Shown piece by piece: positions 1 through 8,899 of a stretch of DNA of 25,796 nt (position 1 is the first letter of the stretch; every line of letters begins with the position of its first letter). A model generated the notes under the pieces. The model saw nothing but the letters and a program-made list of their open reading frames with translations. It searched no databases and was not told the origin of the DNA. A program made the position numbers and the translations under genes. This DNA is from Penium margaritaceum (lineage: Eukaryota; Streptophyta; Zygnematophyceae; Desmidiales; Peniaceae), in NCBI GenBank assembly GCA_023375785.1, contig SZWC01008616.1, positions 82,313-108,108 of the forward strand, in the 5' to 3' direction.

Positions 1-10
1 ATCTTGGATT

Positions 11-62
11 CAGACTCGCGAGTCTGGGAAAAGACTCGGACTCACGAGTTTTACTCGCGAGT
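11..62. repeat. ACTCGCGAGT palindromic repeat cluster
   Basis: CAGACTCGCGAGTCTG at 11-26 is a perfect 16-bp palindrome. ACTCGCGAGT recurs as a perfect palindrome at 53-62, and a degenerate copy (GACTCGGACTCACGAGT) lies between them. The cluster abuts the window edge, so it may be the end of a longer array. No function can be assigned. Confidence 0.6.
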
Positions 63-84
63 CCTCATATCTGAGTTACATGCT

Positions 85-535
85 TAATGTGGTGTGATGT
101 GGCGTGGTGTGGTGTGGTGTGGTGTGGTGTGGTGTGGTGTGGTGTGGTGTTGTGTTGGTATGGGGATGGGGTTGGGGATGCGGTTGGAGATGGAGGTAGG
201 TGTGTCGCCTTGTTTTGAGCTTTGGTCTTATGGTGTGGTGTGGTGCGGTGTAGTGTGGTGTGGTGAGGTGCGGTGTTGTGTGGTCTGGTGCGGTGTGGTG
301 TGATGTGGTGGTGGTGTGCTGTGGTGTGGTGTGGTGCGATGCGTTGCAGTGTGGTGTGATGTGTTTTGTGGTATTGCATGGGATTTGGGGTGCATTGTTC
401 TAAGGCGAGGTGTGGTTTGGTGTAGTATGATGAGATGTGGTCTATTGTGTGGTTTGAGGTGTCGTGTAGTGTGGTGTCATGTCATGTTGTATCATGTCAT
501 GTCATGTGTTTTTGTGTGGTGGGTTGTCTTGTGAG
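85..535. repeat. (GGTGT)n pentanucleotide satellite, left block
   Basis: Nearly pure GGTGT units run from about 98 to 150 and again from about 225 to 350. The block then degenerates through GTCAT-type units until about 535. It is interrupted at 158-200 by a G-rich stretch with GGGG runs at 162-165, 168-171 and 174-177. The apparent Cys/Val/Trp-rich or His/Thr-rich reading frames here are repeat artefacts, because the unit contains no stop codon in several phases. By unit length and base content this block belongs to the same family as the larger satellite after 768. Confidence 0.85.
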
Positions 536-767
536 AAAAAATGAATGCAAGGAATATAAGTAGAAGAATAATGGAAATGTAGATAAGTTTTGCATGAACT
601 CACATTAAACTGAATAAATTTCAGGTTGATTTCAAATGTTACGAGTGTCAGTTGTGGTGTGTTGCATTTTTGGTTGCAACTTGGTCTTCATACAATCTAT
701 CCTATTGCTAGTTTTCATCATAGTGTCCTGTATTCTTTTGAAAAAAGTCATATGATTCATTTTCATC
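536..767. other. AT-rich spacer between satellite blocks
   Basis: This is unique AT-rich sequence separating two pentamer satellite blocks. I see no coding region, RNA gene or clear repeat in it. It may mark an insertion into the array or the junction of two arrays. Confidence 0.5.
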
Positions 768-995
768 TTGTGTGGTGTTACTACGCCTGACATAGTTTTG
801 TGCTACCGATCTTGTGTCAAGCCGTGTCTTTTTGTGTCATGTCGTGTGGTGTCGTGTCATGTCATGTCATGTCGTTTTGGGTTGTGTTGTGTCTTTTTGT
901 GTCATGTCATGTCGTGTTGTGTTGTGTGGTATCATGTCATGCCGTGTCATGTCATGTCATGTCGTGTCGTTTCCTGTCGTGCCGTGTTGTATTGT

Positions 996-1170
996 GATGT
1001 GACAAGTTGTGTTGTGTTGTGATGTGACAAGTTGTGTTGTGTTGTGATGTGACAAGTTGTGTTGTTTTGTGATGTGACAAGTTGTATAATGCTGTGATGT
1101 GACAAGCTTTGTTGTGTTGTCATGTGGCAAGTTGTGTTGTGTTGTGATGTGACAAGTTGTGTTGTGTTGT
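996..1170. repeat. 25-bp tandem array, 7 copies
   Basis: The word GATGTGACAAG, followed by GTTGT units, begins at 996, 1021, 1046, 1071, 1096, 1121 (variant CATGTGGCAAG) and 1146. The spacing is exactly 25 bp, which is five pentamers. Later copies carry a few substitutions. This is an intermediate repeat level between the 5-bp unit and the 75-bp array. Confidence 0.88.
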
Positions 1171-1380
1171 GTTGTGTTGTGTTGTGTTGTGTTGTGTTGT
1201 GTTGTGTTGTGTTGTGTTGTGTTGTGTTGTGTTGTGTTGTGTTGTGTTGTGTTCTGTTGTGTTGTGTTGTGTTGTGTTGTGTTGTGTCGTGTTGTGTCGT
1301 GTTGTGTTGTGTTGTGTTGTGTTGTGTTGTGCTGTGCTGTGCTGTGTTGTGTTGTGTTGTGCTGTGTTGTGTTGTGATGT

Positions 1381-2610
1381 GTTGTGTTGTGTTGTGTTGT
1401 GTTGTGTTGTCTTGTGTTGTGTTGTGTTGTCTTGTGTTGTCTTGTGTTGTCTTGTGTTGTGTTGTGTTGTGTTGTGTTGTGTTGTCTTGTGTTGTGTTGT
1501 GTTGTCTTGTGTTGTCTTGTGTTGTCTTGTGTTGTGTTGTGTTGTGTTGTGTTGTGTTGTCTTGTGTTGTGTTGTGTTGTCTTGTGTTGTCTTGTGTTGT
1601 CTTGTGTTGTGTTGTGTTGTGTTGTGTTGTGTTGTCTTGTGTTGTGTTGTGTTGTCTTGTGTTGTCTTGTGTTGTCTTGTGTTGTGTTGTGTTGTGTTGT
1701 GTTGTGTTGTCTTGTGTTGTGTTGTGTTGTCTTGTGTTGTCTTGTGTTGTCTTGTGTTGTGTTGTGTTGTGTTGTGTTGTGTTGTCTTGTGTTGTGTTGT
1801 GTTGTCTTGTGTTGTCTTGTGTTGTCTTGTGTTGTGTTGTGTTGTGTTGTGTTGTGTTGTCTTGTGTTGTGTTGTGTTGTCTTGTGTTGTCTTGTGTTGT
1901 CTTGTGTTGTGTTGTGTTGTGTTGTGTTGTGTTGTCTTGTGTTGTGTTGTGTTGTCTTGTGTTGTCTTGTGTTGTCTTGTGTTGTGTTGTGTTGTGTTGT
2001 GTTGTGTTGTCTTGTGTTGTGTTGTGTTGTCTTGTGTTGTCTTGTGTTGTCTTGTGTTGTGTTGTGTTGTGTTGTGTTGTGTTGTCTTGTGTTGTGTTGT
2101 GTTGTCTTGTGTTGTCTTGTGTTGTCTTGTGTTGTGTTGTGTTGTGTTGTGTTGTGTTGTCTTGTGTTGTGTTGTGTTGTCTTGTGTTGTCTTGTGTTGT
2201 CTTGTGTTGTGTTGTGTTGTGTTGTGTTGTGTTGTCTTGTGTTGTGTTGTGTTGTCTTGTGTTGTCTTGTGTTGTCTTGTGTTGTGTTGTGTTGTGTTGT
2301 GTTGTGTTGTCTTGTGTTGTGTTGTGTTGTCTTGTGTTGTCTTGTGTTGTCTTGTGTTGTGTTGTGTTGTGTTGTGTTGTGTTGTCTTGTGTTGTGTTGT
2401 GTTGTCTTGTGTTGTCTTGTGTTGTCTTGTGTTGTGTTGTGTTGTGTTGTGTTGTGTTGTCTTGTGTTGTGTTGTGTTGTCTTGTGTTGTCTTGTGTTGT
2501 CTTGTGTTGTGTTGTGTTGTGTTGTGTTGTGTTGTCTTGTGTTGTGTTGTGTTGTCTTGTGTTGTCTTGTGTTGTCTTGTGTTGTGTTGTGTTGTGTTGT
2601 GTTGTGTTGT
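1381..2610. repeat. 75-bp higher-order repeat, about 16.4 identical copies
   Basis: Within a GTTGT background, CTTGT variants occur at offsets 0, 20, 30 and 40 of each 75-bp period. Period starts fall at 1411, 1486, 1561 and every 75 bp to 2536. I compared the printed sequence line by line at 300-bp spacing and found no differences between copies. The array is bounded by GATGT at 1376 on the left and ACTGT at 2611 on the right. One period is 15 pentamers, or three times the 25-bp unit. The homogeneity suggests recent expansion or conversion; the copy number could be an assembly estimate. Confidence 0.93.
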
Positions 2611-3540
2611 ACTGTGTTGTGTTGTGTTGTGTTGTGTTGTGTTTTGTTGTGTTGTGTTGTGTTGTGTTGTGTTGTGTTGTGTTGTGTTGTGTTGTGTTGT
2701 GTTGTGTTGTGTTGTGTTGTGTTGTGTTGTGTTGTATTGTGTTGTGTTGTGTTGTGTTGTGTTGTGTATTGGCGTGTCTTGTGTTGTGTTGTGTCGTTGT
2801 GTCATTGTGCCGTGTTGTGTCTTGCATCGTATCGAGTTGTGTTGTGTCATGTTGTGTCGAGATATGTCATGTCATGTGGTGTTGTGTTTTCTTGTGTTGT
2901 GTCAGTTCATGTTGTTTTTTCCTGTGTGGTGTCGTATCGAGTCTTGTCGTCTCTGTTCGTATTGTTCATGTTGTTCTTTGTGACATCATGCTCTGTTGTG
3001 CCGTGTCATGTGTGGTTGCATCACGTAATGTCATATTGTATCACGTTTTTTGGAGTTGTGCACGTCGAGTTCTGTCATGTCGTGTTGTGGTGTGTTGTTT
3101 GGTGTTATAAATTTCATGATGTTTTGTACGTTTTGTGCTGTATTGTGCTGTCTTTTTTCGTTTGTGTCGTGCCCTGATGTGTCGTGTCGTGTTGTGTTGT
3201 GATATGCCATGTTACGTCGTGTCATGTTGTATCGTTTCATGTCGGGCCGTGCCGTGTCGCGTCGTGTCGTGTCGTGTCGCGTCGTGTTGCATCGTGTCAT
3301 GTAGTATCGTGTCGTGTTGTATTGTGTTGTGTTGTGTTGTGTTGTGTTGTGTTGTGTTGTGTCGAGTCATGTCATGTTGTGTCGTGTCTTGTCATGTCGT
3401 GGTGTACTGTGTAGTGTTGTACCATGTCTTGTTATTTCATTTCATGTTTTCTCATGTCGTGTCACACCATGACATACCATGTGTTGTCCTAATCTATCAT
3501 GTCATGTCATGTTGTGACGTGTCGTGTCGTGTCGTTTCGT

Positions 3541-4399
3541 AAAGTGTTCTTGTGTCTTGTGGTGCCAATTCATCTGGAAAACTCTCGCATTTGGGTTGTT
3601 TTCCTGTTTCAACGGTTGCCAATTATAGCATTGAAAACATTGATAAACCATTGTTTAATGTTCCACTGGAAAAGGCTAACCAAAATGAGTTGAAGGAAAT
3701 GGAAAAGCTGAAGCACAGTGCAACTGTGTGAGTTGATGTTCCCTTGTGTGATCTTGGAAGATACATTTTCCCAGTGTGCATGTTGAAGTTTAGTTGGGCA
3801 AAACTTTGAAATGGAAAAAGAAACATTTTCTTACCAAATTGCATCTGTGATGGAATCTTTAAATCATAATTGAAATGGAAATAGAAAACTTTTCTTAGCA
3901 AATTGCATCCATGATGGAATCTTTAAATCATAATTGAAATGGAGAATAGAAACATTTTCTAAGAAAATTTAAGTCTGTTTTGAATTTGTGAAGAAAAACT
4001 GTCGTCATCCAAATCCGGTTTGTTCTCCTTGCTATACACTTGACTCAGGTCGGGCTTTGAGAAAATTCAAGAAATTCCAAATTTGGTCACACGGAGCGAA
4101 AACAATGAAGTTACTATGTAGCCCAAATCTATCGGAAATGTTGTGTTTGACCCCTCCTTTGACGCGGAGTCATTCCCGCATTTCCTCATGAATACGGGAT
4201 GTTGTTGCGGGTGCTCATCAACCACAAAGGCCTATTTTCAAAGCGTTGTATTCCCAGATGCAGTAGGCAACGAGTTGATCACTATGGTGACTCGTAACTG
4301 TTACGCCGAACGTAGGGTACATGGCGAACAGGTAGAGTTTGTGAGACAAAACACGATTTAGAATTTGGGAAACATGAGCAATTCATAATTTGATGTATG
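3541..4399. other. Unique AT-rich region without a recognised gene
   Basis: No frame here gives a recognisable protein. A plus-strand frame at 4143-4361 (72 codons) contains a Cys-rich run but matches no family I know and has no supporting context. The only internal structure is the short tandem duplication at 3803-3965. Confidence 0.45.
3803..3965. repeat. About 63-bp imperfect tandem repeat, 2.5 copies
   Basis: The word TGATGGAATCTTTAAATCAT occurs at 3848 and 3912, each followed by AATTGAAATGGA and an A-rich stretch ending in TTTTCT. A partial copy (TTTGAAATGGAAAAAGAAAC) precedes them. The period is about 63-64 bp with a few substitutions. It looks like an ordinary local duplication. Confidence 0.75.
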
Positions 4400-4849
4400 T
4401 GTACTTCGATAACAACAATCAAAATGATTGAACATGTATATACAAGTTTCAGGTTACAAATGAAGCATAGTCGGGGTCGTTGGGTTGATCTTCTAGCGAC
4501 GTGTTCGGAGTCACGTCGTGAGTAGTCGATATGAGAACGTCCGCCGATAAGTGGGGGGCCTTCAAGAATTGGCGATGAAGATGCAAGATGCATCTTTATA
4601 AATCCAGATTCGTCTCGCTGCATCGAGAAGTTGACCGAAAGGTCGTGACACTTCTTATTGTAGGTTCGCAAGAGTGGTCGAAGTTGTCACAAGGTTCGGG
4701 AATATCCACCAAGGGCGGGGTAGTTGGCCAGTTTGCCCTCGACCGTCAAAGTGAACATCGCGGTCTTTGCGACGCGATGAGCTGTTTGTGTAACAACAAA
4801 AATGCCCACTCGGAAAGATTGGGGACTCGTGTATGTCTGGTAGCTAACA
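4400..4849 (-). repeat. 3' LTR of the gypsy element
   Basis: This segment aligns along its whole length with 7622-8065, sharing words such as GTACTTCGATA, CCGAAAGGTCGT and GACTCGTGTATGT, at about 75-80% identity by eye. In element orientation it begins TGTTAGC directly after the purine tract and ends near TCGAAGTACA, which fits canonical TG...CA ends. Confidence 0.85.
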
Positions 4850-4862
4850 CTTCTCCCCTTTT
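4850..4862 (-). promoter_or_regulatory. Polypurine tract of the gypsy element
   Basis: In element orientation, AAAAGGGGAGAAG lies immediately before the TGTTAGC start of the 3' LTR, the position where plus-strand DNA synthesis is primed. It overlaps the apparent pol stop codon TAA (4863-4861). Confidence 0.8.
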
Positions 4863-5893
4863 AGCTGTGTCGCCCCTGTGCGCGTACAGATGTGGCCTGG
4901 TGACGGCGCAAGTAGTCGTTGATGAGATGATCAACGTCTCGGAGGTTGTTTTAGGTTTCCCAGTTATTGTACACGGCGTTGTAGTTGTGCCACTTGACGA
5001 GATATTCTGCCGTCTTGTCGCGTCGTCGATGGCCGAGGATGTCCTTGATGATGTACTCCGCATCTTTGTCCACTTGAACAAGAGGTGGAGGAGGGAAGTT
5101 CTCTCCGTGGTCTTTGTAGTGCTTGAGTCTGTTGACATGGAACACCAGATGAACTTGCATAGCATCGGGGAGTTTGAGGCGCACAACCATAGGAGTTCTC
5201 ATCCGCTCGATCTCAAAAGAACAGACCCATCGGGATTTAAGCTTCGAACAGTCGGATCCTCAGAGATTGATATCTGTTGAGCTGAGGAGGACTTTGTCGG
5301 TGAAAATGACGTTGCTGCGATGTCGGTCAGCTGCTTCTTTGATCGCTACTTATATCTTACGGAGGGTTTGCCGTGTTTCCTCCCAGATCGTGGTGAAGTC
5401 TCAGCGTTGAACGTCGACCACGGGAATGTTGCTCCGACTTTGTAGTCCGGCTGGTGTGGCAAGAAGTTTCCCATACACCATTTCAATCGGGGTTTTTCCC
5501 GTTGTGGTGGAAACTACTCAATTTCACGTGATCTCGGCGGTGGGGAGTTTCTGCGCTCAATCTGTCCTGTGAGGTTCACATAATGTTCAAATAATTTGTT
5601 CAAGCTTCTGCTTTGTCCGCTCAGTTCCACCGTCAGTTTGAGGATGAAATGCCATCGAAAGTTGAATTTTGCTACCGTAGCGAGTCATCAATTTTCCCCA
5701 AAAATGACTAGTGAATCGGCCACCTTTGTCGCTCATGATGGTTCTCAAGATGCCGAGTAGTTGTAGAATGTTGTTCAGAAAGAGCCGTGTTGTTCCCTTG
5801 GTGGTGACGGTGGTTGTTGTCGGGATGAAGTAGGACACTTTGGAAAACATGTTGACGACCATGAGGATTGTGGCATATCCCTCGGGTGTGACA
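4861..5893 (-). pseudogene. Gypsy integrase and chromodomain remnant
   Basis: Reading leftward, integrase core similarity starts with LPVTPEGY near 5898-5875, then VVNMFSK, SDKGGRFTS and HPQTDGGTER by about 5610. The first catalytic Asp is Asn (codon 5853-5851), while the second Asp (SDKGG) and the Glu (GTER) remain. After frame changes, TGKTPIEMVYGK, FTDKVLLSST (about 5300) and LVFHVNRLKHY (about 5140) mark the integrase C-terminal domain. A chromodomain follows (IIKDILGHRRR, EYLVKWHNY, NNWET; about 5058-4951). With one stop (4953-4951) the frame runs on to a TAA at 4863-4861 overlapping the polypurine tract. Other stops include 5262-5260. Known chromodomains steer insertion toward modified chromatin; this copy is dead. 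Confidence 0.88.
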
Positions 5894-6135
5894 GGTAATC
5901 ATGTGTCATTCAGTGCCCGATAATCCACCTACATCCTCATCTTGCCAGTTTTTTTTTTTTTAACGAAAAATCTTGGCTTTAGCTTGATGCAAAAAGCCTA
6001 TTCTCATCTGATAGGCCCCTCGGATGATAGGTATGCTACTTGGCTTTAGCTTGATGCAATGGTCGATGTCTCACTTAGAAGGTATCGTCTTCAGGAGTTT
6101 GTCGGGGAAGACGTTCGCAAACTCCTAGATGAGTG
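5894..6135 (-). pseudogene. Gypsy reverse transcriptase fragment with internal deletions
   Basis: Reading leftward, EFANVFPDKLL and DIDHCIKLKP (about 6127-6040) match the segment just before the RT core. After a break comes KKTGKMRM, a stop, then VDYRALN (about 5955-5911), the first conserved RT block. The sequence then jumps in the same frame straight into integrase (LPVTPEGY). The YxDD catalytic block, thumb, connection and RNase H are absent, a loss of roughly 2 kb judged from typical elements. Stops lie at 6127-6125, 6073-6071, 5931-5929 and 5901-5899. A 13-T homopolymer (5949-5961) and a 20-bp direct repeat (5972-5991 and 6039-6058) sit at the damaged junction. Confidence 0.82.
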
Positions 6136-6551
6136 GTGTGAACTCTTTGGGTACCATCGTGAACTTCGTCAATGCTGATGAGGTTGATGAGGTCGATGAT
6201 GAGTCAGCTGCTGCCACTTTTGCTTCTTCCATTGGCTTAAGATGTAAGAGCCACACACGAGCTCCTCGTCTAGTATAGTTCTTGGCAACGTTAAGTGATA
6301 TCAGTCACACAAGTTGTTGCTTTTGGCTTCCGCGGCTTTCTCAGCTTCTTCCACCTCTATTCCTTCCACTGTCAGCTTCTGACCCACACGTGGAAGTTGT
6401 CATTTGGCATCGTCGATCTCCACAAAGATGTCGCCGATGTTCCAGTTGATGTGTAGATTGTGCCGGTACAGGATATCTCATCTTGGGATAATCTTGTGAT
6501 CACTCATTGCACAAGACCTCCAGACCGTTACATCCTATAGATCTCCTACTT
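6136..6551 (-). pseudogene. Gypsy protease-RT linker remnant
   Basis: On the minus strand, DILYRHNLHINWN and GDIFVEIDDAK, followed by a stop and QLPRVGQKLTVEG, can be read across about 6480-6365. This resembles the stretch following the aspartic protease in gypsy pol (the region after the ILGMDWL motif). Stops at 6480-6478 and 6402-6400 interrupt it. The remaining part to 6136 is Ala/Glu-rich and not recognisable. It belongs to the same dead pol as its neighbours. Confidence 0.6.
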
Positions 6552-6752
6552 TTAGTCGTAGTCGTTCTCGGAGTCTCCATATCTGTTGTCTCCCATCAAC
6601 GTTTTCCCTTCAAACACCCCTGGTTCAGTCTGCAAACCCAGCTCCCAAACCATGTCGTTGCTTACAATGCGGTGTGAAGCTCCTCCATCCATTAGCGTTG
6701 ATACTGTTCTACAACTTTTGCATCCTCGAGGCTGAATTTTGAGTAGTATCAC
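6552..6752 (-). pseudogene. Gypsy aspartic protease remnant
   Basis: The 66-residue frame contains LMDGGASHRIVSNDMVWELG (about 6694-6635), which matches the retropepsin active-site region of plant gypsy elements, normally D-S/T-G-A-S-H. Here the Ser/Thr of the catalytic triad is Gly, which should abolish activity. The protein frame ends at 6552, before the downstream flap region. It lies between the gag zinc-knuckle remnant and the RT linker, as expected. Confidence 0.72.
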
Positions 6753-6881
6753 CGCTTGGTCGCCCTTGTACCCCTCGTCAAACTTTGCGATCTCAGATAC
6801 TCTTTGCGGTGATGTGGGCTGTTCACATGGACAATCGTTCGGCGTAGATCGCTCCTCATGAACAAGAGTTGTGCCTTTTAC

Positions 6882-7621
6882 TCATGCCCTCTGTCGTTTC
6901 GCGACTCTTTTCCCTACAACTCCCCCCCCTCCCCTTTTGGCCTGCTCCATGCTCCGACAATTGCGGGCCATGTGCTCAACGTTTCCGTAGTTGTAGCAGG
7001 TTTGAGTGTTTCTCTGGTCGATGGTGTCTACTTCTATCAGAGTCGAGGACTCTGCCGACTTGTTTTTTCTTTTTCCACGATGATTGTGGTTAGGAGGTTG
7101 CCAATCGTAGGGTTCCTGGATCCGAGCATTGTAGTCAGTGATGTTGATCCGTTCTACTGTTGCGATCATCCGCGGCAATTTGTTTTGGATGCCGAAGATG
7201 GCGATCCTTCGTTGGATGTCGTGCTTGAGGCAGTTGTTGTAGTGAAAACAGAGTTCGTCAGGGGTGATGTCTGCTCCTGCAGGGATGATGATCTCGCACA
7301 ATCTCCACGTCTACTCTGCCAAACCGCAGTGTTGACGTAGACGCTGGAACTTGTACCATGTGTTGGACTTCTCTTTCAGCCAACCAAAGCATGCAAGCAT
7401 AGCGTAGAAAAGTTCATTCCAATTGGTTGGTGGCGTGAGCATGTCTTGCCACTGCGGGTTGATCGATTCCAAGGGTAGAACGCCTACGGTCAGTGATGTG
7501 AGACGGGCGCCGTGGGCCATTGATGGTGCTCCGCCAGTCTCCTGCTCCCATTGGATGGTCCTTTGATCGGAGAACCAACTTAATGCCGTGCCACGCAAAA
7601 ACGTGGTCGTGAGGTCAATTT
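6882..7621 (-). pseudogene. Gypsy gag remnant with zinc knuckle
   Basis: A single minus-strand frame is interrupted only by a TAG at 7313-7311. Reading leftward from the LTR edge it contains FLRGTALSWF (capsid-like gag block), FYAMLACFGW, FQRLRQHCGLAE, then after the stop FHYNNCLKHDIQRRI, a basic linker, and CYNYGNVEHMARNC (6998-6957). The last is a CCHC nucleic-acid-binding knuckle whose second Cys is Tyr (codon 6989-6987), so zinc binding should be lost. The frame continues rightward into the LTR to 7661, so the true gag start and N-terminus are missing. The gag shell packages element RNA in intact relatives. Confidence 0.85.
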
Positions 7622-8065
7622 TGTACTTCGATAAGTGTCGAATGATCGAACATATGTACAAGTCTCGGGTTACGCATTAAGCATCATCGGGGTTGTTTGG
7701 TTGATTGTCGAGCGACATGTGGGGAGTCGTGTCGTGAATGTTCGGATTTGAGAACGTCCACAAAGAATTCGGGGGTCAGCGAGAATTGACGGTGAAGATG
7801 TGAGATGCATCTCTACAAATCTAGATCCGTCTCGGTGCGTTAAGAAGGCAACCGAAAGGTCGTAACACTCCTAATTATAGGTTTGCAAGAGTGTTCAAAG
7901 TTTTTAGAAGGTTCAGGAATATCCATTAAGGACGGGGTAGTTGCCCAGTTTTCCCTTAACCGTCGAGTGAATATCCCGATCTTTGCGACGCGATGGGTTG
8001 TTTTTGTAACAACAGAAATGCCCACCTGGAAAGATTAGGGACTCGTGTATGTGTTGCATGTAAGA
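7622..8065 (-). repeat. 5' LTR of the gypsy element
   Basis: This is the partner of the LTR at 4400-4849, with matching blocks throughout including ATCTTTGCGACGCGATG and GACTCGTGTATGT. In element orientation it starts near TCTTACATGC (the expected TG has decayed) and ends near TCGAAGTACA. No primer-binding site follows; gag-like sequence starts immediately, which indicates a deletion. Confidence 0.82.
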
Positions 8066-8899
8066 GAATCTACCAGAGAGACTATTCTTGTAGAGTAGAT
8101 TGAAGGCAAATAGTCGCGGCTAATTTCATTCGGACAAGGAAATTCTCTAGGTCGCTGCAAACCGGACTGACTTCGTAAGTGTAATCCGATTCGATGAAGC
8201 AGAGCCCTAAAAACAAGTAGCGGACAAATAAGATAAGAAGTCATTGTGTAAAGCACTGCAAGATTGGCCATGTTCCTCTTTTACGGAGTCTGTTTTCTGT
8301 TAAGATCTGTATTTGACCTCAAGTTAGAGGGAAGGATCTCGTATCCTGTTACGCCGCGCTTGGGTTTTTTCCCGCTTTTTCGTTTTCTTGTATCGGCCTT
8401 TCAATCGGCACATTAGAAAGGCAATCCCAAGGGTAGCACTCTTTGGCGTAGGTGCGTTTCAAACTCGGCATAAAGGGTGAGGCTGGGTGTCGTTGAAACC
8501 AGTCATTGGACGCTATCTGACAGTCTGTTGCACATTGTTTTGAAGGACATGTGGATTCCATGAATTGCGGGCCGCCTCGCAATCATCGTCATCACCGGTC
8601 AGAAGACAAGCGCAGCCGGTCAGATCCAGAGCGTCTCTTCCTGAACGAGGACGCATGTCCAGGTTCCAACTATCGATACTTGCACGTGATTGGTGGACAC
8701 GGGGATTGTTGGGCCGATTCCATTTAGTCATCCGTGTTCTGTGTGGGGCCCGCTAGGATTATTGGAGGGAAGCCTTGAACTTATCAGGATGGATCGGGTT
8801 GGAGTGCCGAGCTACGCAACTTAGGCAACTGTAAGGCTGAAACCACGCGGATAGGAAGTTGTGGTCATTGGTGAAATCGATAGTTGAGAAGCCCAACGA
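8066..8899. other. Non-coding interval, no recognised feature
   Basis: Only short unrelated open frames (up to about 77 codons) occur on either strand and none resembles a known family. There is no continuation of the gypsy element past its LTR and no obvious tandem repeat. It is probably intergenic or old unrecognisable transposon sequence. Confidence 0.4.

Larger units (their letters stand above)
768..3540. repeat. GTNGT/GTNAT pentamer satellite, main block
   Basis: About 2.8 kb is built almost entirely from 5-bp units. Units are GTCAT/GTCGT at about 830-985, a 25-bp composite at 996-1170, GTTGT from about 1156, a 75-bp higher-order array at 1381-2610, GTTGT again to about 2766, then mixed GTTGT/GTCGT/GTCAT units to 3540 with a purer GTTGT tract at 3311-3360. 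The plus strand is strongly G/T biased. Because neither TTGTG units nor their complement generate stop codons, reading frames of roughly 600 codons stay open on both strands. These are not genes: translations are only Cys/Val/Leu or His/Asn/Thr/Gln repeats. Confidence 0.93.
4400..8065 (-). mobile_element. Decayed Ty3/gypsy chromovirus retrotransposon
   Basis: Two diverged direct repeats (4400-4849 and 7622-8065) flank minus-strand gag, protease, RT, integrase and chromodomain remnants, in the normal gypsy order gag-PR-RT-IN-chromodomain. The internal part is only about 2.8 kb, well short of the usual 4-5 kb or more. The missing pieces are the PBS and leader, the N-terminus of gag, and most of RT plus all of RNase H. 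Several in-frame stops and frame changes exclude autonomous activity. The LTR start TGTTAGC and an adjacent purine tract define the 3' LTR edge. I could not find a matching 5-bp target-site duplication at 4395-4399 and 8066-8070. Confidence 0.9.

Noticed and set aside
996..1170. CRISPR-like array of regularly spaced repeats
   Set aside because: The 25-bp units are directly contiguous with no unique spacers, in a eukaryotic satellite context with no cas genes.
947..3177. Very long open frames (570-660 codons) on both strands in the satellite
   Set aside because: They arise because the pentamer unit contains no stop codon. Translations are pure repeats, and frames overlap on both strands.
6858..7340. 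160-codon plus-strand frame
   Set aside because: It is antisense to the gypsy gag frame, which has clear capsid and zinc-knuckle motifs on the minus strand.
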